Source of the DNA: Photobacterium angustum
GTDB lineage: Bacteria; Pseudomonadota; Gammaproteobacteria; Enterobacterales; Vibrionaceae
Direction: 5' to 3'
NCBI RefSeq assembly: GCF_003026365.1
Contig: NZ_PYOM01000027.1
Location: 1-60,803, forward strand
DNA length: 60,803 nt
Shown here one piece after another: positions 33,909 through 41,783 of this stretch. How positions within the stretch are numbered: the first letter of the stretch is position 1; each line of letters begins with the position of its first letter. The notes beneath the pieces were generated by a model. That model worked only from the letters and a program-made list of their open reading frames with translations. It ran no database searches and was not told where the DNA came from. The position numbers and the translations under genes are program-made.

Positions 33909-35017
33909 TTGTTATCAAAGCGGTTAAATAACTCGAACTGTTTTACTTCGGCATCAATCAGGTTTGGGGCTCCTACGCCCACTTTGTATATCGGTTGCTT
34001 GGCAAGGTTGTCGGGGATCAAATCATCGAATAAGGCGCGCAATTGTTGCAGGGCAAAACTAGTATCGGTCAGGCCGTTTTCGAGTGTCAGTTCACCACGG
34101 CGATAAAACGGTGGGCAACGGTCGTATTTTGAGGTGCTGACAAATACGGAAAGGGTTTTCATCTCGCTTTTTTGATCGCGTATTTTGCGCATCACTTCTG
34201 CGCAGTGGTGAGCCAATTCGGCAAAAAGGTCGTCTCGGTGGTGTAGGCGATCACGGTAGGAAGCGGTAGACCATATCTGTTTTTTCTTTTCTCGCTCAAC
34301 GGAAATGTCTAAACAGGCGATGCCATTAAGCTCTGAAATCACGTTAGCCACGTTGATGGAATACCGTTTGTGATAGGTTTTTGTGTCACATTGTTTTAGT
34401 TGGTAGGCGGTTAAAATGCCTTCTTGTGTCAGGTGTTTATTCAGTTGTCTGCCTATGTTCCAAAGTTTACCTACGGGCATTTGTTTTAAAACCGCATCGG
34501 TTTCTTTCTCGCTTATTAATACACATTGTCCCTGGTAAGGTTGGCAGTTCTTCGCCGCCCACGAGGCGACTTTGGCCAAGGTCAGGGTTTTGCCTACACC
34601 AGCGCCTGTCGGTACACCGGTTTCTTTGTAAATGGCTTTGCGTAAGGCTTTTACGTGTTTATTCAGATCGACGTTGATTTGGTGTAGGTGGCTCACATCG
34701 TAAAACACTTCATCAACGCTGTAGCGCATGGAACGGGCACCTTGTATGTGTTTTTCAAGGGCTGTCATAAAGCGATCTGAATGGTGAGAAAAGGTGTTGA
34801 AGTTGGCTTTATACACAATGCCTTTGTGTACCCGTAAGCGGTCTATTTCTTCCCATATCGGGGTGAATTTTGAAATCCCGATGTTAGTGCAAGCACGGTT
34901 AGCGGCAATGGAGATCCCTTGGCCTGCTGTTACTAATAACGGGGTATTTCTCAGGGCTGGCTTGTAGGTAATGCAAGATTCGGCGTAAAAGCGGGTGCCA
35001 TCAAGTAAGCAAATCAT
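33899..35017 (-). CDS. umuC: Divergent UmuC-like Y-family DNA polymerase, C-terminally frameshifted
   Basis: This is a translesion-polymerase homologue of UmuC. Catalytic acidic residues are kept: D6 in the first strand, and D102-E103 in YSVDEVF, matching E. coli UmuC D6, D101 and E102; F10-Y11 occupy the steric-gate region. A helix-hairpin-helix-like VGKLWNIGRQLNKHL follows near 180. A beta-clamp-type motif QFELF is at 360-364. The ORF stops 8 residues later because of a one-base frameshift that displaces the last 55 or so codons. The start ATG overlaps the umuD-like stop by four bases (ATGA), so they form a coupled operon. The sequence is quite divergent from E. coli UmuC; the product may still be active, since core and clamp motif are intact. 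Confidence 0.78.
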   Translation of the reverse strand: MICLLDGTRFYAESCITYKPALRNTPLLVTAGQGISIAANRACTNIGISKFTPIWEEIDRLRVHKGIVYKANFNTFSHHSDRFMTALEKHIQGARSMRYSVDEVFYDVSHLHQINVDLNKHVKALRKAIYKETGVPTGAGVGKTLTLAKVASWAAKNCQPYQGQCVLISEKETDAVLKQMPVGKLWNIGRQLNKHLTQEGILTAYQLKQCDTKTYHKRYSINVANVISELNGIACLDISVEREKKKQIWSTASYRDRLHHRDDLFAELAHHCAEVMRKIRDQKSEMKTLSVFVSTSKYDRCPPFYRRGELTLENGLTDTSFALQQLRALFDDLIPDNLAKQPIYKVGVGAPNLIDAEVKQFELFNRFDNKTP

Positions 35018-35721
35018 AAGGTAACAGGGCGGTGTAATCGTAGGCTGTAACGCACTACGCCGTGTAAGCGGGTGTAGTCGTCTTGGTTTATTTTTTGTGG
35101 CTTAAAGCTGGGGTTATCTGAATACAGGGTTCTGCTGTGTAGGTTTACGCGCTTTACAACAAGATCGTTGTTTAATGAAAGTACGATAACGTCTTCGTTC
35201 TCGGGGTTTAGGTGGCGCTCTAATACCAGTATGTCGTGGTCCCAAATGTAGGGCAGCATTGAAAGCCCAGCCGCACGGCACAAGATGGTGGAATGCTCTT
35301 GGGTGATCACCAGTTGGTGTAGGTCGAGTTCGGTTAAGTCATGGTGCCATGGTAATAACGGCGGTTGCCTGAAGTGATGGATAGAAAGGGTGATCACGCC
35401 TATTACGTGTAAGTCGTCCCACTCTTTGCCTGATGCGGCAATGTGTTGGCATAGCAGGTTCCAACGTGCGATATGGTTGTCACCGTGTTGTTCAAATACA
35501 ACAAGATCGCTGTTTAGGGGTTGTAAGGCACTGTCTATGAGTAGCCAATCGCCTTTTGCGATCCCTAGCTTTTTGTAGGTGTTATCGGCGCTCATTATCC
35601 GCATAGATGAATGGCTGTGTACAAACATGGTTTGTAGGTTTAGCGATTTTTTGCGAAAGCGGATAGTGGGGTTTTCAAAGCCGGTGATCCCCGCCTGTAC
35701 GTAAGTGTTAAGTGTAATCAT
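35014..35721 (-). CDS. umuD: UmuD-like protein made of two tandem S24/UmuD domains
   Basis: UmuD homologues are LexA-fold proteins that self-cleave under RecA and then partner UmuC. This one is 235 aa, against 139 for E. coli, because the domain occurs twice. Domain 1 (about 1-118) has a cleavage-type site V8-Q9-A10-G11, like VQCG in UmuD. At the nucleophile position it has N47 (SADNT for SGDSM), and at the lysine position R86 (IARW for TVKK). Domain 2 (about 130-235) has S154 in AAGLSM and K190 in LVVKRV, spaced 36 apart, but no Ala-Gly or Cys-Gly site before it. ATG 35721 is favoured; an upstream TTG (35727) is possible. A near-consensus LexA box lies 10 bp upstream. The inferred role is SOS mutagenesis. 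LexA-like phage repressors are less likely, as no helix-turn-helix is seen. Confidence 0.8.
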   Translation of the reverse strand: MITLNTYVQAGITGFENPTIRFRKKSLNLQTMFVHSHSSMRIMSADNTYKKLGIAKGDWLLIDSALQPLNSDLVVFEQHGDNHIARWNLLCQHIAASGKEWDDLHVIGVITLSIHHFRQPPLLPWHHDLTELDLHQLVITQEHSTILCRAAGLSMLPYIWDHDILVLERHLNPENEDVIVLSLNNDLVVKRVNLHSRTLYSDNPSFKPQKINQDDYTRLHGVVRYSLRLHRPVTL

Positions 35722-35730
35722 GGCCAAAAA

Positions 35731-35750
35731 TACTGTATATATATACAGTT
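35731..35750 (-). promoter_or_regulatory. LexA (SOS) box of the umuD-umuC-like operon
   Basis: TACTGTATATATATACAGTT has the core CTGT-(TA)4-ACAG at 35733-35748 and differs from the ideal E. coli SOS consensus only in the final base. It is 10 bp from ATG 35721. If the TATATA within the box is the -10, the mRNA leader would be only about 10 nt. Confidence 0.93.
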
Positions 35751-35849
35751 TATTTTAGAGGGGTTTTGGGTGGGTGGCAAGGTGGTAAGTATCGTGGCTG
35801 GTGTGTGAATGAGTCACGATATTAAGATAGTCGGGTGCTGTTAAACCTC

Positions 35850-35885
35850 GGGCGTAGTTACTCAGAGATACTGCAGAAGTTAGGG
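35850..35885. repeat. 36-bp dispersed repeat, copy 1
   Basis: GGGCGTAGTTACTCAGAGAT and the following 16 bases match 38162-38197 at 29 of 36 positions. Each copy lies in a gene gap 40-60 bp before a terminator hairpin. Confidence 0.5.
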
Positions 35886-35911
35886 TTGGTGTGTTGCTCG
35901 TGAATACACGG

Positions 35912-35940
35912 AAAGACCGCTCATCAAGGCGGTCTTTTTA
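35912..35940. terminator. Terminator of the hypothetical gene at 35938-36201
   Basis: AAAGACCGC and GCGGTCTTT form a 9-bp stem. The minus-strand gene's stop codon overlaps its A/T flank. T-rich sequence on both sides allows termination in either direction. Confidence 0.8.
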
Positions 35941-36201
35941 TCTGCTATAGCAATTCATTCGAATGGTTGCACCATCGGCAATATAGCTAAGTAAGGCTTT
36001 GCACTTATCCATAATATTTTGGCTTTTGCTCTTATTAAGAAGCTGCGTTAAAGATTGAGTTAATCCGGCAGATTCATATTGTTCTAATGAAATGATCACC
36101 GCACTTGGTAATTTCTGATTGTCATTGCAATAGGCTTTTACGGAGACTTTCTTTGGCGAACTTCTGTGATTACTGATCTCAACGATAATATTTTCTGTCA
36201 T
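35938..36201 (-). CDS. Hypothetical 87-aa protein
   Basis: I do not recognise this family. The 87-aa product has no signal peptide or membrane segment. It starts MTENIIVEISNHRSSPKKV, continues with a possible beta-strand stretch and SAVIISLEQYESAGL, and ends with two cysteines' worth of KCKALLSYIADG...RMNCYSR. CGAGAG lies before the ATG, and a terminator overlaps the stop. It sits between the SOS operon and the alcohol dehydrogenase and shares their strand. Confidence 0.55.
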   Translation of the reverse strand: MTENIIVEISNHRSSPKKVSVKAYCNDNQKLPSAVIISLEQYESAGLTQSLTQLLNKSKSQNIMDKCKALLSYIADGATIRMNCYSR

Positions 36202-36276
36202 TTCTTTACTCTCGAAATAGATGAGTTAACAAAAAGCCAGCGTCGTTCAGCGGTTAGCTTTTTCGTTATTCGTTAT

Positions 36277-36305
36277 AAAAAAGGCTGGGATCTCCCAGCC
36301 TTTTT
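36277..36305 (-). terminator. Terminator of the iron alcohol dehydrogenase
   Basis: AAAAAGGCTGGGA and TCCCAGCCTTTTT flank a 2-nt loop. It lies 15 bp after the stop on the minus strand. A second, imperfect hairpin lies at about 36230-36265. Confidence 0.9.
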
Positions 36306-36319
36306 ATAGCTGTTGCTAA

Positions 36320-37471
36320 TTACATGCGTGCTTTAAAGATTTCTACGATTTCTTCTAGGCTCGCTTTGCGTGGGTTAGTTAAAGAACATGCATCGTTTAG
36401 GGCGTTTTGCGCCATGAACGCTAGCTTGTCTTCAGTTACACCTAAATCTGCTAGGCGTTGCTTAGTACCTACTTTTTCAGAAAGTGCATCAATCGCTTCA
36501 AGGGCTGCATTTACTGCTTGCTCTTGGGTCATTGCTGCTGTGTCGATACCCATTGCTTTCGCAATATCAACAAAACGCTCTGGTACTTGTTTGGCGTTAA
36601 AGCGCGAAACTTCTGCCAATAGAATCGCGTTACATAGGCCGTGAGCCAGGTCGTAAACACCACCTAATTGGTGCGCCATTGAGTGAACGTAACCTAAAGA
36701 TGCATTTGAAAATGCCATACCAGCAAGGTACTCGCCGTACTGCATTGCATCACGTGCTTCGCGGTTTTGACCGTCGTTAACAGCGGTTTCTAGGTTGTTT
36801 ACAATCAGCTCAATCGCTTTAATGGCAGATGCATCAGTGATGGGTGTAGCAGCTGTTGAAACATAGGCTTCAACGGCGTGCGTTAATGCATCCATACCGG
36901 TTGCAGCAGTTAGGAACTTAGGCATTGCGACCATTAGCTCTGAATCGTTCACTGCAATAATTGGCGTGAAGTGCTTATCAACCACTGGGTATTTGGTTTC
37001 ATCTTCTTGGTTAGTGATGATCGCAAATACGGTCATTTCTGAAGCAGTACCTGCTGTTGTGTTCACGGTTACCAATGGAAGCTGTGGCTTTTTAGAAAGG
37101 TGTACACCTTTCGAGTAATCACGAATGTGACCACCGTTTGCTGCCACCAATGCAATACCTTTAGCGGTATCGTGTGATGAACCACCACCGAATGAAATCA
37201 CAAAATCAGAATGGCTGCTTGCGAGTAGCGCTAGGCCATCTTCAATGTTTTTCTCAGTTGGGTTTGGTTGCACACCACCGTAAATAGTGTAATCAAGGCC
37301 GTGCGCAGTAAGCTCGTCAGTTAGTTTGCTCACTAAACCCACTTCAACTAATACACTGTCTGTCACGATTAGGGCTTTTTTCAGCTCTTTTGAGGCAAGT
37401 TCAGCACCTAAAGATTGAATAGCATTAGGACCCATTAGTGTTACAGGTGGCATGTAGAAGACATTGCTCAT
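36320..37471 (-). CDS. yiaY: Iron-containing alcohol dehydrogenase, YiaY type
   Basis: This is a group III, NAD-dependent alcohol dehydrogenase. The nucleotide-binding GGGSSHDTAKG lies near residues 95-105. The metal-ligand segments are DALTHAVEAY (about 195-204) and HSMAHQLGGVYDLAHG (about 265-280). At 383 aa it equals E. coli YiaY in length. The substrate (short primary alcohols or lactaldehyde type) cannot be read from the sequence. A structured leader lies upstream at 37557-37624. Confidence 0.88.
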   Translation of the reverse strand: MSNVFYMPPVTLMGPNAIQSLGAELASKELKKALIVTDSVLVEVGLVSKLTDELTAHGLDYTIYGGVQPNPTEKNIEDGLALLASSHSDFVISFGGGSSHDTAKGIALVAANGGHIRDYSKGVHLSKKPQLPLVTVNTTAGTASEMTVFAIITNQEDETKYPVVDKHFTPIIAVNDSELMVAMPKFLTAATGMDALTHAVEAYVSTAATPITDASAIKAIELIVNNLETAVNDGQNREARDAMQYGEYLAGMAFSNASLGYVHSMAHQLGGVYDLAHGLCNAILLAEVSRFNAKQVPERFVDIAKAMGIDTAAMTQEQAVNAALEAIDALSEKVGTKQRLADLGVTEDKLAFMAQNALNDACSLTNPRKASLEEIVEIFKARM

Positions 37472-37556
37472 AATAAAGCTCCGATAATATTAAGTAATTT
37501 ATGTTGGCTTACCGCGTGCGCCATAAGCCGGAATTTTTTACAGAGTGTGAATAGCA

Positions 37557-37624
37557 AAGTGAGTGTTATCGGCACCAAATCTTTATGGTTATTGTTGGTG
37601 TTGATGCCAACAACAGCTCACTTA
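37557..37624 (-). other. Possible branched RNA structure upstream of yiaY
   Basis: On the minus strand AAGTGAG and CTCACTT can close a helix around an inner hairpin, TTGTTGG...CCAACAA, and a short ACCA...TGGT hairpin. It resembles a three-way junction in the 5' leader, or the 3' end of the upstream exported-protein transcript. The pairings are hand-drawn. Confidence 0.35.
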
Positions 37625-37711
37625 CCGGAAATAAACAATAAAATGAAAAGTTAACCACTATTACGTAAACGTAATAATTAAAATGGGATGTTACTTGCCG
37701 ATATCAGCGGC

Positions 37712-37954
37712 TTATTTATCAGCAGCAGACAGTAGCTTTTCAGCAAAGGTAAGTTGTGATGCTGATTGTGTGAATACCACTCCTGAGTGTGAACGCTCTG
37801 CAGTACCTTGTTTTTGGTAGTGAGCTGCATTCATAGTGCTAGCCGCTGCTTTTTGAAATTGAACATTACCTGTGAACGCACCATCTTTAGCTGAAGCGTT
37901 GTAAGACATAGCGATGATAGCGGCTGCGATAGTTGCTTTAATAACTGTTTTCAT
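37712..37954 (-). CDS. Small exported protein of unknown function
   Basis: An 80-aa product has a clear signal peptide (MKTVIKATIAAAIIAMSYNA, cut after SA), leaving a mature peptide of about 58 residues that is polar and Ala/Gln-rich (GNVQFQKAAASTMNAAHYQ). I do not recognise the family. A duplicate, now frameshifted, lies in opposite orientation at 32201. The two share the promoter region, which argues that this one is the ancestral, working copy. Confidence 0.7.
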   Translation of the reverse strand: MKTVIKATIAAAIIAMSYNASAKDGAFTGNVQFQKAAASTMNAAHYQKQGTAERSHSGVVFTQSASQLTFAEKLLSAADK

Positions 37955-38161
37955 GAGTAATAAAACCTTGTGTCTTTATGTTTGTAAACGCCTTGTGCGT
38001 TTCGATGGATGTATTATTAATAATTACACCAAAAGCAACAATGCTATAAAACACAAAAGATTATTACTAATTGGTAATAATTAAGAGTGCAAGATAAAGG
38101 TAAGAAAAGAAGGGAGAGTAAATACTATTGCTGTGGCTTTAACCGAGCTTTTCTTGGATTT

Positions 38162-38197
38162 GGGTGTAGTTATTCAGAGGTATATCAGAAGTTGGGG
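38162..38197. repeat. 36-bp dispersed repeat, copy 2
   Basis: GGGTGTAGTTATTCAGAGGT plus the next 16 bases match 35850-35885 at 29 of 36 positions. It lies between the exported-protein gene and the terminator of the cold-shock gene. Confidence 0.5.
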
Positions 38198-38239
38198 ATA
38201 GTAGGGAGATGTTAGCGAGGGTTGTTAAATTGCAGGTAT

Positions 38240-38270
38240 AAAAAATGCCGGCCTTAGCCAGCATTTTTTC
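38240..38270 (-). terminator. Terminator of the cold-shock gene at 38290
   Basis: AAAATGCCGGC and GCCAGCATTTT pair around CTTA with one mismatch, with T-tract on both strands. Confidence 0.85.
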
Positions 38271-38289
38271 ATTTATCAAAAAAGATAAA

Positions 38290-38502
38290 TTATAGAGCTA
38301 CAACGTTTGCAGCTTGAAGACCTTTTTGGCCTTGCTCTACTTCAAAAGACACTTTTTGGCCTTCAGCAAGAGTTTTGAAACCTTCAGAAGCGATAGCACG
38401 GAAGTGAACGAATACGTCAGCACCGCCGTTGTCTTGAGTAATGAAACCAAAACCTTTCTCTTCGTTAAACCATTTTACTAAACCAGTAGTTTTGTTAGAC
38501 AT
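38290..38502 (-). CDS. Cold-shock protein, CspA-like
   Basis: A 70-aa cold-shock domain protein with [15 protein letters not shown] (RNP1) and [10 protein letters not shown] (RNP2). Its length equals CspA/CspG of E. coli, but the exact paralogue is not determined. GGGGC lies before the ATG. The 550-bp gap up to dusA probably holds a long cold-responsive 5' leader on this strand and the dusA promoter on the other; I see no gene in it. Confidence 0.94.
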
Positions 38503-39052
38503 GTGATGCCCCTTATAAATGTGATTAATTAACCGCTAAAATGCGATGTGCTAAGTGGTTAAATTATTAATGATACTGCCAAAACAAGGGAAACACTGAA
38601 GTACAAAACGAAAACGTTGATGTAGCTGAAGGTTTAACTGTGACTTGGTGCCGCATTTAATAACTCTCTAAACAACAGAGCGAGACGGATAATAACAGGT
38701 GTTTACTTTTTGTACAGTCTTTTTTGTCGATATATTCGAAATAGATTATTGGATACTGCTATATAGATAAGAGAAAGAAGAGTTTTTACATAATATTTAT
38801 GAAAAAACACGGAGCTACTTTTCTAGAATGCTTTGAAATAAAGGTATACGAGCACGGTGTGAGTACGTTCTGGCTTTCACTCTAATGCTTCTGCTTTGGC
38901 TTAACTACGTTTTAATGTAGAATCCGCTTTCTTCAGAATATACCTCAAGCCACATCAGTTAAGTATTTAGCGATCGTATCTTTTAGATATTACGTAGTGA
39001 GGGGAGTAAAGTTCTGAATTTAAACGTAAACCAATCCAAACAAGGTATTAAT

Positions 39053-40093
39053 ATGACAAATGTTGTAGACGAGACAATGAAAAATAACTTGTCAACTCAA
39101 AGTGTTACAGGCGATTTTCCAATGCAGCGTTTTTCTGTCGCACCGATGCTGGATTGGACTGATCGTCATTGTCGCTACTTTCACCGTTTAATGAGTAAAG
39201 AAGCATTGTTGTATACCGAGATGGTGACAACAGGCGCGATTATTCACGGTAAGGGCGATTTCTTAGCGTATAACGAAGAAGAGCATCCATTGGCGCTTCA
39301 ACTGGGTGGTTCAAACCCGATTGATTTGGCGCGTTGTGCTAAGTTAGCGCAAGAGCGTGGCTACGATGAAATTAACCTAAACGTGGGCTGCCCGTCTGAT
39401 CGTGTACAAAACGGTATGTTTGGTGCTTGTCTAATGGGTGAAGCCGAGTTGGTAGCGCAGTGTGTCACTGCGATGCGTGATGTGGTTGATATTCCTGTGA
39501 CGGTAAAAACCCGTATTGGTATTGATGATCAAGATTCTTACGAGTTTTTAAAAGATTTTATCCACGTGGTATCAGAGAAAGGCGGTTGTGATAACTTTAC
39601 TATTCACGCGCGTAAAGCATGGCTTAGTGGTTTAAGCCCGAAAGAAAACCGTGAAATTCCGCCACTAGACTACCCACGTGTTTACCAACTAAAGCAAGAT
39701 TTTGCGCATTTAACCATGGCAATCAATGGTGGCATTAAAACGTTTGAAGAAATGGAAGAACACCTGAAACATATGGATGGTGTGATGGTCGGTCGTGAAG
39801 CGTACCAAAGCCCATACTTAATGGCGGAAGTGGATCAGCGTTTATTTGGTAGTGAACGCCCTGTGATGAAGCGTCGTGAAGTGGTTGAAGCTATGTATCC
39901 ATACATTGAAAAGCAACTCGCTAACGGTTCTTACTTAGGACATATTACACGTCATATGCTGGGCTTATTCCAAAGTATGCCGGGTGCACGTCAGTGGCGT
40001 CGACATATCAGTGAAAATGCTCATAAACCTGGTGCTGGCATTGAAGTTGTTCAGCAGGCGTTAGATAAAATTCCTGCGCACTTAGATGTTTAA
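39053..40093 (+). CDS. dusA: tRNA-dihydrouridine(20/20a) synthase DusA
   Basis: DusA reduces uridines 20 and 20a in the tRNA D-loop with FMN and NADPH. RFSVAPMLDWTDRHCRY and the catalytic cysteine in NLNVGCPSDRVQNGMFGACLM are diagnostic. At 346 aa it is like E. coli (345). The N-terminus begins about 20 residues before the conserved domain, so MQRFSVAP (ATG about 39122) is an alternative start. A terminator follows at 40153-40186. Confidence 0.95.
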   Translation: MTNVVDETMKNNLSTQSVTGDFPMQRFSVAPMLDWTDRHCRYFHRLMSKEALLYTEMVTTGAIIHGKGDFLAYNEEEHPLALQLGGSNPIDLARCAKLAQERGYDEINLNVGCPSDRVQNGMFGACLMGEAELVAQCVTAMRDVVDIPVTVKTRIGIDDQDSYEFLKDFIHVVSEKGGCDNFTIHARKAWLSGLSPKENREIPPLDYPRVYQLKQDFAHLTMAINGGIKTFEEMEEHLKHMDGVMVGREAYQSPYLMAEVDQRLFGSERPVMKRREVVEAMYPYIEKQLANGSYLGHITRHMLGLFQSMPGARQWRRHISENAHKPGAGIEVVQQALDKIPAHLDV

Positions 40094-40152
40094 TTGCTAA
40101 ATTGTTGTTGGCGAGATTCACGATAAATAAGTGAATTTGGCTAATGCAGAGA

Positions 40153-40186
40153 CAAAAGGCTAATCCGTGCGGGTTAGCCTTTTTTG
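40153..40186 (+). terminator. Terminator of dusA
   Basis: AAAAGGCTAA and TTAGCCTTTT form a perfect 10-bp stem around an 11-nt GC-rich loop, followed by T. Confidence 0.9.
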
Positions 40187-40225
40187 TATCTAATTGAAAA
40201 TAAAGTGATTGTTTTTTATTCCACT

Positions 40226-40241
40226 TGGCTTGATTTGTGCA
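40226..40241 (+). promoter_or_regulatory. Sigma-54-type promoter of pspG
   Basis: TGGCTTGATTTGTGCA keeps the -24 GG and -12 GC at the required 12-base step (consensus TGGCAC-N5-TTGCW). pspG is a known PspF/sigma-54 target in E. coli, and this lies after the dusA terminator and before pspG. Confidence 0.65.
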
Positions 40242-40358
40242 ATTAGATTTAATAGCGATATTGAATAGGATCACTTTCAACATGCTTTGTCGGTTTATAT
40301 TGTGAACTTGATAAAAAAGCTTATCGTTGAAAGGTAATACTTGGTTAAGGAGAGGGTT

Positions 40359-40601
40359 ATGTTTGAGTTTCTATTTTTGCTGACGTTTGCATTAGTGTTA
40401 GTTTTTACGGGCGTGAGTATTATTGGCATGATGATAGCTGTTGCGGCTGGTTTTGCGATCATGGCTGTGGTTGGCATGTTGGGTTTAGTGATTAAGTTAT
40501 TACCATGGATCGTGTTAATTGCTATTGCGATTTGGTTGGTGAGAGATAACAAAAAAGTACAAGAATACAAAGATCGTCTATCTCGTACACGTCGTTATTA
40601 A
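40359..40601 (+). CDS. pspG: Envelope stress protein PspG
   Basis: PspG is an inner-membrane effector of the phage-shock response. The 80-aa protein has two membrane segments (about residues 4-22 and 26-62 as one long hydrophobic region), with VKLLPW-like VIKLLPWIV. It ends in a basic tail with RTRRY. ATG 40359 follows AAGGAGAGG; an upstream TTG (40341) is unsupported. It lies after dusA, as in E. coli. Confidence 0.9.
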   Translation: MFEFLFLLTFALVLVFTGVSIIGMMIAVAAGFAIMAVVGMLGLVIKLLPWIVLIAIAIWLVRDNKKVQEYKDRLSRTRRY

Positions 40602-40774
40602 TCTGCTGATAAATGTATTTAAATGAAACATTATCAATAAATATAATAGTAGGTTATTTCTGGCAAAATTAGTTAAAAACCACCATGTAAATAGATAAGA
40701 GCAGTGTTTTTTTAGGGTTTCTGGTATAGTTTCTCCGTTTAAAAATTATTAATAATGAAGAGCGGAGACTCGAC

Positions 40775-41404
40775 ATGAAAAAAGTAATGCTTTCAGTAGC
40801 AGCGGCAGTGGCAATGACTGCTGCTATTCCAGCACAGGCAGATACCCTTTTAGGTGTTAAAGTAGGCGCAGATGCATGGTTTGCAAATGCGAAAGTTGAT
40901 GGTCACAAAAGCGATGATACATCAGCATCTTACTACGCATCTTTTGAACACTTTATTCCTCTAGTTCCTAACTTTATGGTTCGTTACAACAATATCGATA
41001 CTGGTACTGTTGCATTTGAACAAAGTGATTTTACAGCGTACTACGAAATTCTAGATAACGATCTAGTTTCTCTTGATCTTGGTCTTACTGCGACTAAATT
41101 TGGCAGTGTGAAGCTAAACAGTGATGATCGTTTTAGTGACTGGCAGCCAACTATTTACGGTAATGCGGAAATCGGTATTCCAGCAACACCATTAACAGTA
41201 TTTGCTCAAGCAAATGCGGGTAAATATGATGGTACTCGTTTATTTGACGGTCAAGCTGGTGTGAAATACACAATCGGTTTAGTGGCGGCAGATCTAAACA
41301 TCCGTGGTGGTTACCGCATGATGGATTACGATTTCGATAAAGCGAAGAATACTGGCGATGTTGATCTAAATGGTTGGTTCGCAGGTGTTGAAGTCGATTT
41401 CTAA
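40775..41404 (+). CDS. TIGR04219-type outer-membrane beta-barrel protein
   Basis: A predicted outer-membrane barrel of 209 aa with signal peptide (cut near residue 22, AAIPAQA). It has the DTLLGVKVGADAW opening, alternating strands, and a C-terminal GWFAGVEVDF ending in Phe as in barrel proteins. The family is common in marine gamma-proteobacteria, and its function is unknown. It is monocistronic with a strong terminator. Confidence 0.85.
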   Translation: MKKVMLSVAAAVAMTAAIPAQADTLLGVKVGADAWFANAKVDGHKSDDTSASYYASFEHFIPLVPNFMVRYNNIDTGTVAFEQSDFTAYYEILDNDLVSLDLGLTATKFGSVKLNSDDRFSDWQPTIYGNAEIGIPATPLTVFAQANAGKYDGTRLFDGQAGVKYTIGLVAADLNIRGGYRMMDYDFDKAKNTGDVDLNGWFAGVEVDF

Positions 41405-41428
41405 GCCTTCTTAAGCTAACGAATTAAT

Positions 41429-41459
41429 AAAAACCACGACACTGTCGTGGTTTTTTATT
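41429..41459 (+). terminator. Terminator of the TIGR04219-type gene
   Basis: AAAACCACGACA and TGTCGTGGTTTT form a stem with almost no loop, followed by T. Confidence 0.92.
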
Positions 41460-41552
41460 GGCTGTTTCTAGGTTTTTGTACCATTTTTAAGTGTATACAT
41501 TCCATCTTTTATGCTGAGCTAATAAAAGTGACAAAGGATAGGGAGTAAGGTT

Positions 41553-41783
41553 ATGACACTGACTGAGCTACAACACCTTTATGTTAGCCAAGAACTGGTT
41601 GAGGCTGTGGTTGAGCCTTCAATTGGTGATGGTTATATCGTTGAATTTCGTCACCGTCGAGGTGGCTTAGTCCCTTTAACTGACGGGGCTGGCAGTGAAC
41701 GTTGCTATAGTGATATTGATAGCGCAACTCAACAAGCTTTTGAAGTTGGATTTCATCAAGTTAGAATTGCTGATGAATACTAA
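41553..41783 (+). CDS. Hypothetical 76-aa protein
   Basis: A small acidic soluble protein. It starts MTLTELQHLYVSQELVEAV and includes EFRHRRGGLVPLTDGAG and an aromatic SERCYSDIDSA. GGGAGT before ATG 41553 and its own gap from both neighbours support expression. I do not recognise the family. It lies upstream of cysJ on the same strand but 168 bp away, so a link to sulfur metabolism is not implied. Confidence 0.65.
   Translation: MTLTELQHLYVSQELVEAVVEPSIGDGYIVEFRHRRGGLVPLTDGAGSERCYSDIDSATQQAFEVGFHQVRIADEY

Noticed and set aside
38503..39052. 550-bp gap between the cold-shock gene and dusA as a possible small-RNA locus
   Set aside because: It contains promoter-like AT stretches and a short CTACG...GTAG hairpin, but no isolated promoter-terminator pair; a long cold-shock leader explains it better.
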